A stretch of DNA of 64,000 nt from Bidens hawaiensis (taxonomy: Eukaryota > Streptophyta > Magnoliopsida > Asterales > Asteraceae), in assembly GCA_021521415.1 (NCBI GenBank), contig JAIQDT010000027.1, forward strand, positions 3,619,001 to 3,683,000, given 5' to 3'. Positions 11,661 to 23,688 of this stretch are shown piece after piece (positions within the stretch are counted from its first letter, which is position 1; each line of letters begins with the position of its first letter). The translations under genes and the position numbers were made by a program. A model generated the notes under the pieces. It made no database searches and was not told where the DNA came from. It worked only from the letters and a program-made list of their open reading frames with translations.

Positions 11661-12430
11661 GCCTTAACAAAATCTTACTCTTGGTGAATTGTGTATGAAA
11701 ATTTTAGATCCCTAATTGGCCTAAGCACGGTCTATAATCCTCTATAAAACAATCAAATCAAATAAACTATTCAAACAATAGAGGAAAGTAAGACCAGTAA
11801 TTTCAATCCTCGTACATTAACAGTCATCATAATATTATACCAGTGGTAATATACTATATTGTACGAGCAAGAATGTAACTCGCCATCTTATTAAAAATTG
11901 AAAAAAAAATTGGTGACCCCCAAAATACAAAATCCGATTTGATTTCGATAACCATAAATAAAACTCGTAATATTAATAACAAACCGAAGGCCGCCTAAGG
12001 CTAACAAGAGGGCTATACTGAGAAATACGAGAAGTTATCAAATTTTGAAAGTTGTTAGTTGAGTTGAGGAACGGTGAGTTAATTCTAAAATATATAGCAC
12101 TATACAAAATTGCCTTGAAAGTTAACCCCATAACGTATTAAACAAAATTATTTCACTCCCTATATTTCATATATCGAATCAAAACGAGTGCCTTGCTGAC
12201 ATGGCGGAATTAGTACTATTTGAAAACTTTTATACAGCTAAACTCTATAAAGAGACTCATGAAAATGCTGAGTGGGGAAAATCAAACAGTTGTGACACAA
12301 TAAAATCTCATTGAATAAAAATCCAGTGGAATCCACAACGGGGAATCAAACGTGTTCGGAAACAGAAAAACGAATTCCAAAACAAATGATTATAAAATTT
12401 GCCCCAAAAAGAGCATATATGGCATATTGA
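10831..12430 (+). pseudogene. Remnant of pol with large deletion
   Basis: After gag come degraded protease-like bases (GTGACAGGTACGTTCTTAG at 10854, then stops). Later come scraps matching the integrase C-terminal region near 11985-12060 and the chromodomain tail near 12310-12400. I find no RT, RNase H or integrase catalytic motif. Only 1.6 kb remain, where an intact pol would need over 3 kb. A pure run of 31 A lies at 11627-11657 near the deletion. The decay is far greater than the LTR divergence. Confidence 0.8.
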
Positions 12431-12464
12431 ATTTCGGGGACGAAATTTCTTAACAGGGGGAGAA
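12428..12464 (+). promoter_or_regulatory. Pre-PPT inverted repeat and polypurine tract
   Basis: ATTTCG-GGGA-CGAAAT lies at 12431-12446. CAGGGGGAGAA at 12454-12464 directly precedes the 3' LTR start. It survives intact although the upstream pol has decayed, as expected for a signal still needed in cis. Confidence 0.88.
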
Positions 12465-15400
12465 TGTGACATCCGTGGCAAAACCGAGTACACCTTAGTA
12501 CTTACAAACTCGAATAAGCGTTTAACCGCTTATTGCGTAACGAACAAACAAATAACCAAACGGGTCTGGTTATGGTCCGGATATCCCAGGGTGCCATCTA
12601 TAAGTGATATATGATCTATGCAAGCTAAAATATTAGTAATATGGCCTTAGTTCGATAGCAAACAAAACGAGGTACACTATATTCATTACGTAACAAGTAA
12701 ACGATAAATCGGTTAATTCGTAGTGCTTAAACGAGTAACCGACCGATACTAATTATGACCCGTATACATACTGAGGGGTCATATACGAGTTATATATATG
12801 TTATAGAGGCTAACATATTGATATTTAGGCCCCAGTACGTTTAGAACTCTTTAAACGAAAAAGGTTTCGTTTATCGATACGCTATAAGCTTAAACGCAAT
12901 CGTTAATATCAAAACAAGCATTGTAGCATCCGTTAAGCCGAAAAAGACTTATAAAACACTTATATGACATGTTCTAAGCAATCCGTGAAAATATTTTGGA
13001 ATTTTACAACGAGTCAGTACGTTTTTCTTATTTTACAAAAATAAGCTGAAAAACACTCGTTTTTACGCTATTTCTCAGACCCGAATTAATTTTCTTGCGA
13101 AAAACCGAACCCGAACTAAATTTGAAGTGGGCTTTTCATGTTTGGGCTTGTATAAATAGAGTAATGGGCCAAAACAGCCCATTATTGGCCCTTTTTGGAG
13201 TCCGATCGGAACAGCCACCACACCACACTCCTTTTTATATAACTTATACCTTAAGTTTTGTTATCCATTCTAATTCATAACATTTGAAGTCCAAGCAGCT
13301 CCACCTTCTTCTCTATCAACTTTCCTTCAAAACCCTAAGGTAAGATCAAGTTTTATGAAAATTTAACCAAGTTTGATTCATATAATTAACTTATAAACAT
13401 GTTTTAGTTAGTTTTAAACATGTTTAACCATCCAAAAACCCTAAAAATCAAGTAAAACCATGTTTTGATGTTAAACATGTTTACAAACCAGGAACATATA
13501 CTTTTTTGGTTAAAAACGCGGATTAGAACATGAATACAACGTTTTTACGGTTAGAAAGTTTGGTTTGAACCCAAAACCGAAACCCTAATTATCAAGGCTG
13601 TTACATGGATGATTTATGCTTGGTTTGATGTTATATGATATGTAGATATACTGAGTTTGCAACCCGAGACCCGGAAAGTCGTTTAAGCTAGCAAAATTCA
13701 TCGAAAACCGACAAGGTAAACCCGTAACACTCGTTTAGGGGCTGTTTAGTATTAGGTTGTGACGTGCTTGTTCTTAGCTTGTGAAAACTTGCAGGGACAT
13801 TAGGGATCATATAAATGAGTCCCTGTTCAAATTTGGTAATTTTTCGATAAACGGAAAATATTTGGTGAATTTATTTACGTTTATGAGCGTTTATTTGGGA
13901 AAAATAGCTAAACATATTGAAAAAATATGAAACTTGGTTTTGGAGGTTAATATGTGATGGTAAGATCACTGGTAAAGTTTGGGAATCATTGGAAATGTCT
14001 AAGTATGGTTTGTGCAATCATGGCTTAACCGAATTTTAATAGCCGAAAAACGCACAAAAAGGCATTTTGTCAAAAGAGTTAGGTTCTGGAAATTTTGCAG
14101 GGGCTATGTAATAACATTGAGGCCATTTGTAAAAATTATTGGATTTTCCGGAGGTCGTGTGATATAAACGGGCCATTTATTACACAATTATAACCTATTA
14201 AATGAATTTTTATAAATAAATAATTAATCATAAAATTTCTGAAAATATTTTTATAAAATTCTCCATGTCTTAATGTATTTTTACAAAAATTTACATAATT
14301 TATATATAAGTACATATTTAGTTATGATTAATCAAAGATTTAAATTATAATCGTTTTAACGAAACCGGCAGTTTTGTGTTTAACAGACTGACTGGTATGT
14401 CAAAATGTCAAAAGTGGTCAAATATCATATTTTTGAATGATATTGATAAAAAAACGAACTTTTTACGAAAATTCTGGACAAATCGGGTGGATTGTGCGTG
14501 TTTTGTATAATCAAACCCGTGTGAAAACGGAAACGAATCCTGCGATCAAACCAGACAGCGAAACCTTAAAATTCTTTCATAAATCAAATTATTTTATCAA
14601 TCAATATATTTACTTAAGTTTTATGTGATCTTACCTAATCCCGAAACGTATAAACGATCAACTGGGCTAGGCTCGGGAAACGGTGAAACTGAGCCAAATC
14701 TAGTTTTAAACATTTCATAGTATACAACGTCACAATCTAAGACTATGGTCATGTTCTGGACCTAACAGCTATACCCAGATTATCTATACAGCCCGACTTA
14801 GCCTGAACACTGTACTAGTATTAACGATACGATACCGTTTATAGGAATCAGGCTATAAACGAGGCATCTGACTTACTGATACGTAATTTCTGTGCGAACT
14901 ACGATAAGGTGAGTTTCATGACCCCACTCTTTAAACTATTTTACGAACTTTTGGGGTGGAAAGCATGGTTACACACGTTATCTATCTGAAAACGATTCAG
15001 GATATAAAATATCTGAACATTTATATATGAAAAGTCCCTACAAACATAATGATTGACTACGTGCTGATGAAAGATGATTATTATCGTTGATTGATATATT
15101 GAGCGGAGATAATACGAATTGCAAAACATAATGAAATTACACGTGACAACATGTTTATACAAACACATTGTGTAATGTTAAACATAACTAATTTGGGAAA
15201 CAACATGGTCTGTAATGGCCATGGGGATAACGTGGTCTATGATATTTATGGGGCTATTGTGGGCGGAAGGGTGGCCACAATAGTAACAAACTAAAGTTGA
15301 GTATGGCCTATGAGCCAAGTTCTGCTGCAACTTATTAAACTAAAGTTGAGTATGGCCTATGAGCCAAGTTCTGCTGCAACTTACTAAACTAAAGTTGAGT

Positions 15401-16341
15401 ATGGCCTATGAGCCAAGTTCTGCTGCAACTTATAAACTAAAGTTGAGTATGGCCTATGAGCCAAGTTCTGCTGCAACTTATTAAACGAACTAACTTGATT
15501 ATGACATGAATGTTAAGAAAATAATGTGATTATGCGTATTGTGGGCGGATGGGGAGCTACAGTATTTGGTGATACGTGATAAATACTATATGTGTATATG
15601 TGTCTATATACATGCTATGTGATTAGCCGTAGGAAATACTATGTGTAGAATATACTAATTATTTGCGTGTACACTATATAATGTTTGAGTTTACGTGGAA
15701 TCATTGTGGGTGGAAGGGGGACCACAGTGGTTGATGTTAACGCGGAACCGTTGTGGGCGGAAGGGGGGCCATAGTGGTTGAGTTTATGTGGAACCGTTGT
15801 GGGAGGAAGGGGGTCCACAGTGGTTGGTTAAACACGGAAATTGGAAACAGGTAGTACGAACAAACAACCACGATTTTACCGAAATTTCAAATTTATATTA
15901 TAAACTTACATGTGTGCATATGCACACACAAGGATATGGCTGTACATATTTATACAAACGTAAACACATATTTTTACATACGCGCGTACATACAAACTAT
16001 GACTGTGTGTTACGCAGAACTGATTTCGTTAAACTTATGAAAATCACCAACTATTCGTAGTTGACCTATTTTAACATGCTTTTCAGGTAATCAGATATGA
16101 GAAGTAATTTCCTGTGCATTACGTGTCTGATTGGTGATTGATATCATGGGCATTTGAGTTAGAAGTAAAGTAATTGAAGAACCGGTTTGATTGTATCACC
16201 TAGTTTGTAAAAGATGTTAGAACGATATAATATATTGTAAATTAGTTAGTAATGTTTCTTTATGAACAATGTATTTGATACCAGTTGTATCTGTTGCATT
16301 TCCGTTTTACGCTTCCGCAATTCGCTTAACGGGGTGTGACA
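12465..16341 (+). repeat. 3' LTR of the gag-only element
   Basis: It is nearly identical to 3887-7759, with the same TATA box, 49-bp repeat (15288-15482), hairpins and intron-like module. It ends GTGTGACA at 16341, followed by the TAATG duplication. Confidence 0.95.
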
Positions 16342-16346
16342 TAATG
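16342..16346. repeat. Target-site duplication TAATG, right copy
   Basis: This matches 3882-3886 exactly and marks the right edge of the 12.46-kb insertion. Confidence 0.95.
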
Positions 16347-17495
16347 GGCCAAAAGGAGGCCCAAAGGGCCCCCTCTATGGGTCGGCCGCAAGTGGGGAAT
16401 GCCCCCTTCTTTTTCTAGCGTGTTGTATAAGTTAAAATACTTAGCTATTTTACACCAAAATCAACCAAGATCAATATCCAGCTGAAATCCTTCACCTATC
16501 AGCCAAAACCCTCAAGGTAACAATCAAATTTCATAAGATTTTGCTTGATTAACAAAGTTTAAACATGGAAAATTAAGTCTTGATTAGTTTTAAACATGTT
16601 TAACCATCAAAAAACCATAAAAATCAACAAAAATCATGTTTTGATGTTAAATATGTTTACAAAGCAAAAACATGTAGAATTTTGACCAAAAACAAGGATT
16701 AGAACATGAATATGACGTTTTTTGGTTCGAAAGTTCGGTTTAAAACCAAAACCGAAACCCTATTTAATAAGGCTGGACTACGGATGATTTATGCTTGGTT
16801 TTGTTATATATGATATGTAGATACAATGACTTTGTGTCCAAAGACCTAAAGAGTCATTCTACCAAAACCTATCGAGAATCGACAAGGTAATTACCGTATT
16901 ACATGTTTAGGGGCTGTTTAGTTTTAGTTTGTGACGTGCTTGTTATTAGATTTTGAAACCTTTTAGGAACATTGGGGATGACATAAGTGAGTCCCCGTTC
17001 AAATTTGGTAATTTTTTGATAAACGGTAAATATATGGCGAATTTATTACCGTTTATTAGCGTTTATTTAGGAAAAATAGTTAAATTTCATGAAAATTTAT
17101 GAAATTTGGTCTGGAAACCAAATATGTTATTTTAAGATTACTGGAAAAATTTGGGATGATTTGGAGATGTCTAAGTATGGCTTGTGCATTTGCGTTTATA
17201 TCGAGTTTTAGAAGCCCAAAAATGTACAAAAGGGTATTTTGGTCAAAGAATAAGGATCTGGAAATTATACAGGAGTTGTTTCATGGTATTGTGACCACTT
17301 ATAAAAATTATCGGATTTTTCGATAATCGTTTGGTATAAACGGGATATTTATTGGTTAATTACAACACAAAAATGAATTTTTATAAATAAATAGTTAGGT
17401 ATAAAAATTATGAAAATATTTTTATGAAATTATACAGACTTTACTTTATTTTTACAAAAATTCTCATAATTTATATATAATTACATAATAGTTAG
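16342..17495 (+). repeat. Old gypsy 3' LTR, right part
   Basis: This continues the LTR interrupted at 3886. It aligns by eye to about 4580-5745 of the younger LTR (TAATGGGCCAAAA, then CCCTCAAGGTAACAATC, then TTTATATATAATTACATA), with moderate divergence. The last roughly 2 kb expected for this family are absent, so the LTR is truncated near 17495. Confidence 0.82.
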
Positions 17496-18116
17496 ATTGC
17501 CAAAGATATACCACACCCTCCCAATTTAAAGGACCTTATTGGATGGTCAAATGGTTGATCAACCAGATGAAGATTTCGTGCGTGCGTATTTTGAAGATCA
17601 ATACTTACCTCCAAGATCTTCGGTTTCTAATTATGAAAATGCAATTCAAGATGATCTTCCTGATGTATCAGATGTGATTTCTAAATCTTCGGATGATTGT
17701 CAGTTTGTTGATTCTTCCTCAGCTCCACATCCTGCAACACATAAGGTCGGTGAATCGTATCATGATACTAAGGAGAATCTTACTAATTTTACAGAAAATG
17801 CCGTTGTATCAACCACATTGTTTATAAAGAAATTCAACAAACTAATTTACATCATATTACATTGGTAGGTACTAAAGCTACAAACTGGATGAAAAACACA
17901 TAACCAGTTCTCGGTTTCTTATTCCTTAGTATGCACTTGTATCTATTCATAGCGATTCACTTCCCTTCTAGCACCGAGCACATAAGCAGATTATTCCAAC
18001 TTGGGCTTACCTGAAAAGCATGTTAAAACGGGTCAACTACGCTAAGTTGGTGAGTTTCATCAATCACAAGTACGAACGACATGTGTACTGTTAGTACACG
18101 AGTTGGTAAAGTTTAC
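17496..18116 (+). other. Unassigned stretch, possible retroelement fragment
   Basis: The only notable frame is 17539-17868. It is acidic and serine-rich (VDQPDEDFVRAYFEDQYLPP near the start) and has no motif I recognise. Its composition recalls the variable spacer between integrase and RT in copia polyproteins, but that is a guess. The octamer-like GTTAGTACACG occurs twice (18090-18100 and 18118-18128), flanking the point where the copia LTR begins. Confidence 0.35.
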
Positions 18117-18638
18117 TGTTAGTACACGGTTTTTCGTCTCGAGTCTTTGTATTTATCATTAACTTATTTGTCATTTTATTTATGTAATAAACAATTAAGT
18201 TATCTTTGTAGTTCGTGAAAGTATTGTCTAGTTCGCTAAGGATGTTTAGCGAACTAGATCTAAGTCAATATCCCCCCTGATTAATTAAGGATGTTTAACG
18301 AATCAGGGGGTGATTCGTTAAGTTATTTCTTTTAAGTGTATGTAACGACACGGAGTCTAGTTCGTTATAGAATGTTAACGAACTAGATCCATCTTCTATA
18401 TATAGTGGCTTCTGTCCACTGTTGACTTAAGTTTTGATATTACATTAACGAATTGTTTTCCAATTCTCTCTCAATCTTCATCTTCATATTAATATTATCG
18501 TTCACATACGTACAACTAATATATACATATATAACATATAATCAAGAGTAATAATGAACTAGATCCTTAGGTTAATTATTTATATACATATCAGATCTGT
18601 AATCTGTGTGTGTTAGGATTAACCACCGAGTTCAAACA
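18117..18638 (+). repeat. Copia 5' LTR
   Basis: TGTT...AACA ends, about 522 bp. The right end is fixed by the PBS and by the matching 3' LTR fragment at 25842-25993. The left end could also be 18089, because TGTTAGTACACG is present twice. Three hairpins lie in it. Confidence 0.75.
18227..18387 (+). other. Three tandem stem-loops in the copia LTR
   Basis: Stem 1 (18227-18258) pairs TCTAGTTCGCTAA with TTAGCGAACTAGA. Stem 2 (18273-18310) pairs CCCCCTGATT with AATCAGGGGG. Stem 3 (18356-18387) pairs TCTAGTTCGTTA with TAACGAACTAGA. The loops are alike (GGATG, GGATG, AGAATG). Stem sequences differ while pairing is kept. Confidence 0.75.
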
Positions 18639-18640
18639 AG

Positions 18641-18652
18641 TGGTATCAGAGC
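18641..18652 (+). promoter_or_regulatory. Copia primer-binding site
   Basis: TGGTATCAGAGC lies two bases after the LTR end. It is the same initiator-Met-type primer site as in the gypsy elements of this window. Confidence 0.9.
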
Positions 18653-19655
18653 TTTCGGTGCTGTCATTTATGCTTGATTTGATTGTTAGTTGAGGTTATT
18701 AGATTCATAATTGATAGTTTTTGTGTTAAGTTTTGGTTCAGATTGATTTTGGATCAAATTGAGGTTTAATTGGATGAATTATGGATGGGTTGGATTAGAT
18801 TTGAGTACGGTAAGGCATTGGGAAGTTGTTATGTACTGGAATTGAATTTTGGTGTGAATTGGAGTGTTTATTGGATTAGATCTGGTTAGCTGAAAACAGA
18901 GGTTTGGTTTTGGTCAAATTAGATACGAATTGATTGTTTATTGATTACGAGATGAATTGTAGTGTATTCGTGATGTGGTTACGAGTATTTTGGTAAGTTA
19001 AGTGTGCGATTTGTTTGAGTATTGGTTAAGTATTACGGATTTGTTTTCTGGGTTTGTGTTCTTGAGATTTCCAGAAATCTGGAAAAATACGTTTGAAGGT
19101 TTGAAGATTTGAAGATTCAAATCAATTCGTTACAATTTAAGTTTGATTCGTTAACATTTAATTCTGCTTCGTTAATCATTCAGCTTAATTCGTTAATATC
19201 TGAAGCTCATTCGTTATGGGTATTGATTGATTCGTTAATCAATTCGTTACAAGTTCTGATCCGCGTCCACTGATCTGTGTGACACGTGTCTCACCTCGTT
19301 AACTGTTTTATAACAATTTTTGCAACGTGGCATTTGTTGTCAGAGGGTTGTTACAACCGTTGTAACAACCTGGTTCGCTATCAGTTTAATTCGTTATCAA
19401 CTGTGGCCAATTCGTTACTTAATTCGCTAAGGCTACACTACGTGATTCGTTAAAGAGAATCACCTGATTCGTTGACAACTTGATTCGTTATTTGACTTAA
19501 TTCGTGAATCAGTTCATTATAAACTATTTCTAATTCGTCAAAGTTACTGTTCTCTAATTCGTTGACATCAGTCCTGTTCACAGTTCGTTACTACTATTCA
19601 CAGTTCGTCTTCAATTTTAACCCTTGGAGTTTGAAAACATTTTCCTTTAAAAAAC
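18653..19655 (+). other. Copia leader rich in ATTCGTTA motifs
   Basis: A 1-kb untranslated leader. In 19121-19615 I count about 20 variants of ATTCGTTA at irregular spacing; the hairpins of the LTR use the same core. No protein frame stands out. Confidence 0.6.
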
Positions 19656-20895
19656 ATGGCTGGTATGTATGCACTAGCTTCACAGAATATGTTAATGCAA
19701 CAAATGTTGCAACTTGATACTGAGATAGGCTCACATTCGAAATGTCCAAGGTTGATGAAATTTAGCGATTTTGCTAAATGTGAACCCCGTTTTCGTGCTC
19801 ATTTAGGTTCTGTTCATCCTGACTGCTCTTATTGCTTAGATGAGGTATATGTTGTTCCAATGATTGGAGATGACACTATTTGTTACACTCCTAAAGCTAT
19901 TTCTCAATATTCACAAGAAGAGAAGAAAGCATTAGAGATTGAAACAAAGGCTTATTCTACTCTTACTATGGCTTTACCCGAAAACATCTTTCACCAAGTG
20001 GGTAGCATATAGATCTGTGCTTCCTTATTTCAACATATTTGTATGAGGAGTATGAGGAATACAGCTGAGAGTAAGAAGATAATGCTTAAGTTTCAATTTC
20101 GAAACTTTAACTTATTGAAGGGTGAAACAGTTGAGGAGATGACTACGAGGTTTAATCACTTGATTGCTGAGACGGACAAAATGAAATTGGAAACTTTCGA
20201 GGTTGACAAGATTGACACTATCAAGAGTGCACTACCAAGTTCTTATTCTAAGTTTTTAATGGTTCTGAAAGAATATAACTATTTCACGAATGAAGACTTG
20301 ACTGCAACTGAATTTTTGCAAAATATTGAAGTAAGAGAATACGATCTTAAACGTCAGAAGTCTTCCAAGGAAAGTCAAGATCCTGCTTTCTATGGTGGTA
20401 GTATGCCTCTTAGTTCGACTATTTCTCCAACCACTGCATTTCTTACACAGCATGCAAGTGAAAATGAAAAAAACCATCTATAATGATCCAAGAGCATGTT
20501 TTTACACTACTGGTAATTCTGGATCACTTGGTGTTACTGTTGGATCTGGAAATTCATCTACTACAAATCCATTTGCTTCACCGCCGAGCGTAAACATGAA
20601 GGAGCTGAAAAAAATTTTGCTTTTCTGACAGCCTTCATGTCATCATATGAAAATTTGGTGAGTAGTAAGATAGCCACAAGTGATCTGACTGATGAAGATT
20701 ATGATCAGATTGATCCAGATGATTTAGAGATCCTGGACTTGAAGTGGAACATGGCTATGATTGTCCGTAAGGTTAAGAGATTCATGCAAAGGGCTGGCAA
20801 AGATCTTCCTGCCTTGAACAAGAAATTGGGATTTGACAAGTTAAAAGTGAAATGTTACAATTGTCAAGAGTTCGGGCATTTTGAAAAAGAATGTG
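19656..20895 (+). pseudogene. gag: Copia gag, 5' part, broken
   Basis: It begins MAGMYALASQNMLMQQ at 19656. A stop at 20010 interrupts the frame, which resumes in another frame from about 20043 (NLLKGETVEEMTTRFNHL, typical of the copia Gag capsid region) to 20483. A further frame from 20637 carries acidic sequence and a CCHC knuckle (CYNCQEFGHFEKEC, about 20854-20895). The last knuckle cysteine codon coincides with the point where the nested gypsy sequence begins. Confidence 0.82.
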
Positions 20896-23688
20896 AAAAG
20901 CTTAAAAAGGAGTATACTGGTTATGACAAACTGAAAATTTTTCTTCCTTTTTCAGACACTCATCGCGACTTGACTCAAATTTTCGGGACGAAAATTCTTT
21001 AACATGGGAATGATGTGACACTCATCAATTTCAGGTTAACTCCGTTAATCCAAACTCCGTTAATTCAAAATTAAGATCACTTGATCTATAACGCACATCT
21101 CATTATATTTAAACTAGGGTTTTAAATGACGCTTGACAATTACTACATGTGTAGTCTTTCGGGATTGCACCGAAACGCAAACGAGTTGACGCAAACCATT
21201 GGTGAATAAACGAAAAACATCCAAACAATAATTATGTAATAATTATGTGTTAGGCTTATGTGTTATTTGATAATATCATTTAGAACACTAACTCAAGATG
21301 CAAACAAGTTATTTTATGCTAGAAAAGAAATAATTAGAAGTTGAGGGGCCTTAGTGTAACATATTATTATTAATAATATTAATAAAACCCTAACTCTCTT
21401 CCCTCTCCCTCACACCCGATCGGAACCCCCCTCCCCTCTCGTTGCGACGGCAGCCAACACCCACCACCATATCACCTTCGTTTGATCTTGTTCTTCATAA
21501 TCGGAGCAACCCACACTCGTTTCTAAGCATCTCTCACGTTTCTCTTAGTTGTTTCTGCGTTTTTAAGGTATAAACATGAAACCCTAACTTTGTAAATTAT
21601 GTATTAAGTGTTTATGTGCTTGATTTTGATTAGAGGATGATTGATTATGCGTTGGTTATTGATTTTGATGATCATATGTGATTTTGAACGGTGAAAGAAT
21701 GTTAAATCATTGATTATTTGAAAACCCTAGAGGGTTACTACTGATTTTTATGGTTAATGATGTTTATTGCATGTTGGAGTTATGTCGTATGCTTTGGATG
21801 CATGTTAGACGATTGTTTGTGCTTGCTGAGTTTTGACAGTAGAGATAGTTAAACTTTAACGACATGTAACTTGTTAAATATAAAAGCAAACCGAGCTATT
21901 TATGAGTCTAAAAGGTAGTACTCTGAGTCTAGTTTTCAGAAAACCTAACCACGCCTAATTTGGAGGTGTTTTGGTTGCTCAAACGATTTAAATGTGATTA
22001 AAGGTCAAAACTGGTACAGGACAGATTGTAAATTATGTTTAGACAACTGTAATTAAATGTTAATGTGGAAATTGGTCGAGGTTGTTAGCACTACAGGGTA
22101 CTATGTTGAGTCTAGTTTCTATAAAGTCCAAGTTTGTAATTTTTGGATGAGAAAAGGTTAACTTTTATTATTTTACAAAACTGAAGTGCAAATCTGAATT
22201 GTGAGACCGGCTGTTAAGTTGTTTTGTAATTAGCATATCTAATGAATTACAAGACCAAATGGGTTGGTTCCACTTCTGGAAGTTAACATGTTGAGTTATG
22301 AACCTAACCCATTTGGTCTTTCATTAGTTGGATTTTTCATTTAACGGGAATAACAAATAACATTCTGTTGCGCATGATTTTGACTGCTGTGAGTTTGCTG
22401 TAATGTTTTGATCATTGTGAGAAATCTATGTGGAATAAAAATACAATAAAATATGTTCTGGAAACCTAACTCATGTATGCTTTTGTGACGATTTTTGGTG
22501 AATTAATTGAGATGCTATGATCTGTTGATTAGAGTAATCTTTCAAGTAGAATTCTGTCTTGATGAAACTAGCTGCTGAACTTTGTGAAAATACATGAAAC
22601 GTGCTAATTGCTAGATAATTGTTATGTTTTGACCAAATTGCCCTTGCGGGGAATAATTGCTAGATATGTACACTATTAATACTTGACACGTAAATAGTTG
22701 TTCACACATGTAACGTATCACAAATGTGTTTATTGAGACACACACAATTCACAAACGAAACACGAAACGTATCCTGTGCATAGATATTATGTGCCGAGTC
22801 TAGAGACTCGACAATAGTTCCAACACTTAGAAAATCTCCTTGTTGTTTTAGAACGCTAGTGAGGGTTTTCTGTGACGCGCATCACTTGGGTGACTTGTTT
22901 TTGGAATTCTTCGCGAACAGTGAGTTTCACGTTCCCCTTTTAACTCTTTAAAAACGTTTTTCACTTGGGGGAGAATACATACTACAAAACGCTTTAGATT
23001 TTGTTATTTATTATATATCACTTGTAAAGGCTAAGTGGCAAACGAAACAACTGAAGTCCTTCACACATCGAACCGTTTAATATTGGATAATAGTGAGTCA
23101 CTGTTGAGTAGTACTACAGGGTTTGACAAACCCCACCCAACGCTAAGCTCGACTGGAGGTCGAGTGGGTGTAATTTTGGCTAACACATTACCATGGTCGG
23201 GATAGACCTGGTGGCAAGGCACATGATAAACAGTCAGCTTCGGTGTCGAACACTTAGTAATACTTGCTTTATAGGCTAGCTACCTATAGATATATAATTG
23301 ATTTTAACACTATCTGGTAATGCAAAACGCAAAACGCAAACGTAAACGCTTTATTGATATAAACTTGTGAACTCACCAACCCCGTGTTGACACTTTTAGT
23401 ATGTTATTCTCAGGTAGCCGAGGCGGGCGCTCGGTATAGGATCATGCATTACTTTGAACGCTATTGTTTATGCAAACTTGTTTTAAATTATTATTATTTG
23501 GGTTTATAAGTCGTCCTGCGTGACGCAACTTTTGGTTAAAGGTTTTACGCTTCCGCATTTATTTACACTTAAATGTTTTCGTGGTTTGAAAACTTTATTT
23601 ATGGTTTGATTATAACTAATGATTCCGATCCTGTTAGTTCACATCCTCTGACGGTAAAACTTCGTTAGTGGATTTTGAGGGTGTGACA
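20896..23688 (+). mobile_element. 5'-truncated gypsy element nested in copia gag
   Basis: It consists of a short internal stub, a pre-PPT inverted repeat (ATTTTCGGGACGAAAAT, 20979-20995), a purine-rich tract and one LTR. The 5' LTR, gag and pol are absent. Copia coding sequence resumes at 23689. The left edge is uncertain between about 20896 and 20960. No clear 5-bp duplication is seen (AATGT left, CTTGT right), so the left side was probably reshaped. Confidence 0.75.
21014..23688 (+). repeat. Gypsy LTR, 2.68 kb
   Basis: It begins TGTGACACTC and ends GAGGGTGTGACA. It has donor-like TTAAG/GTATAAAC at 21567, donor-like GTGAGTTTCAC at 22920, acceptor-like TTATTCTCAG at 23413, and a hairpin at 23134-23170 (CACCC...GGGTG enclosing CTCGAC...GTCGAG). 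This is the layout of the other three gypsy LTR families here, with different bases. Confidence 0.85.

Larger units (their letters stand above)
3887..16341 (+). mobile_element. Complete gag-only Ty3/gypsy element with giant LTRs
   Basis: A 12.46-kb element bounded by TAATG duplications. The LTRs are 3873 bp (3887-7759) and 3877 bp (12465-16341) and enclose a 4.7-kb internal region. It has an initiator-Met-type PBS, a long leader, an intact gag ORF, only scraps of pol, and a PPT. By eye the LTRs differ at about 19 single bases plus two short indels, so insertion was recent. The pol remnant is far more decayed than that, so pol was lost before the last jump and the element must have used enzymes from a relative. 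This matches the class named TR-GAG (terminal repeats plus gag only). The old element it landed in has a related LTR and is a candidate type for the helper. Confidence 0.95.
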
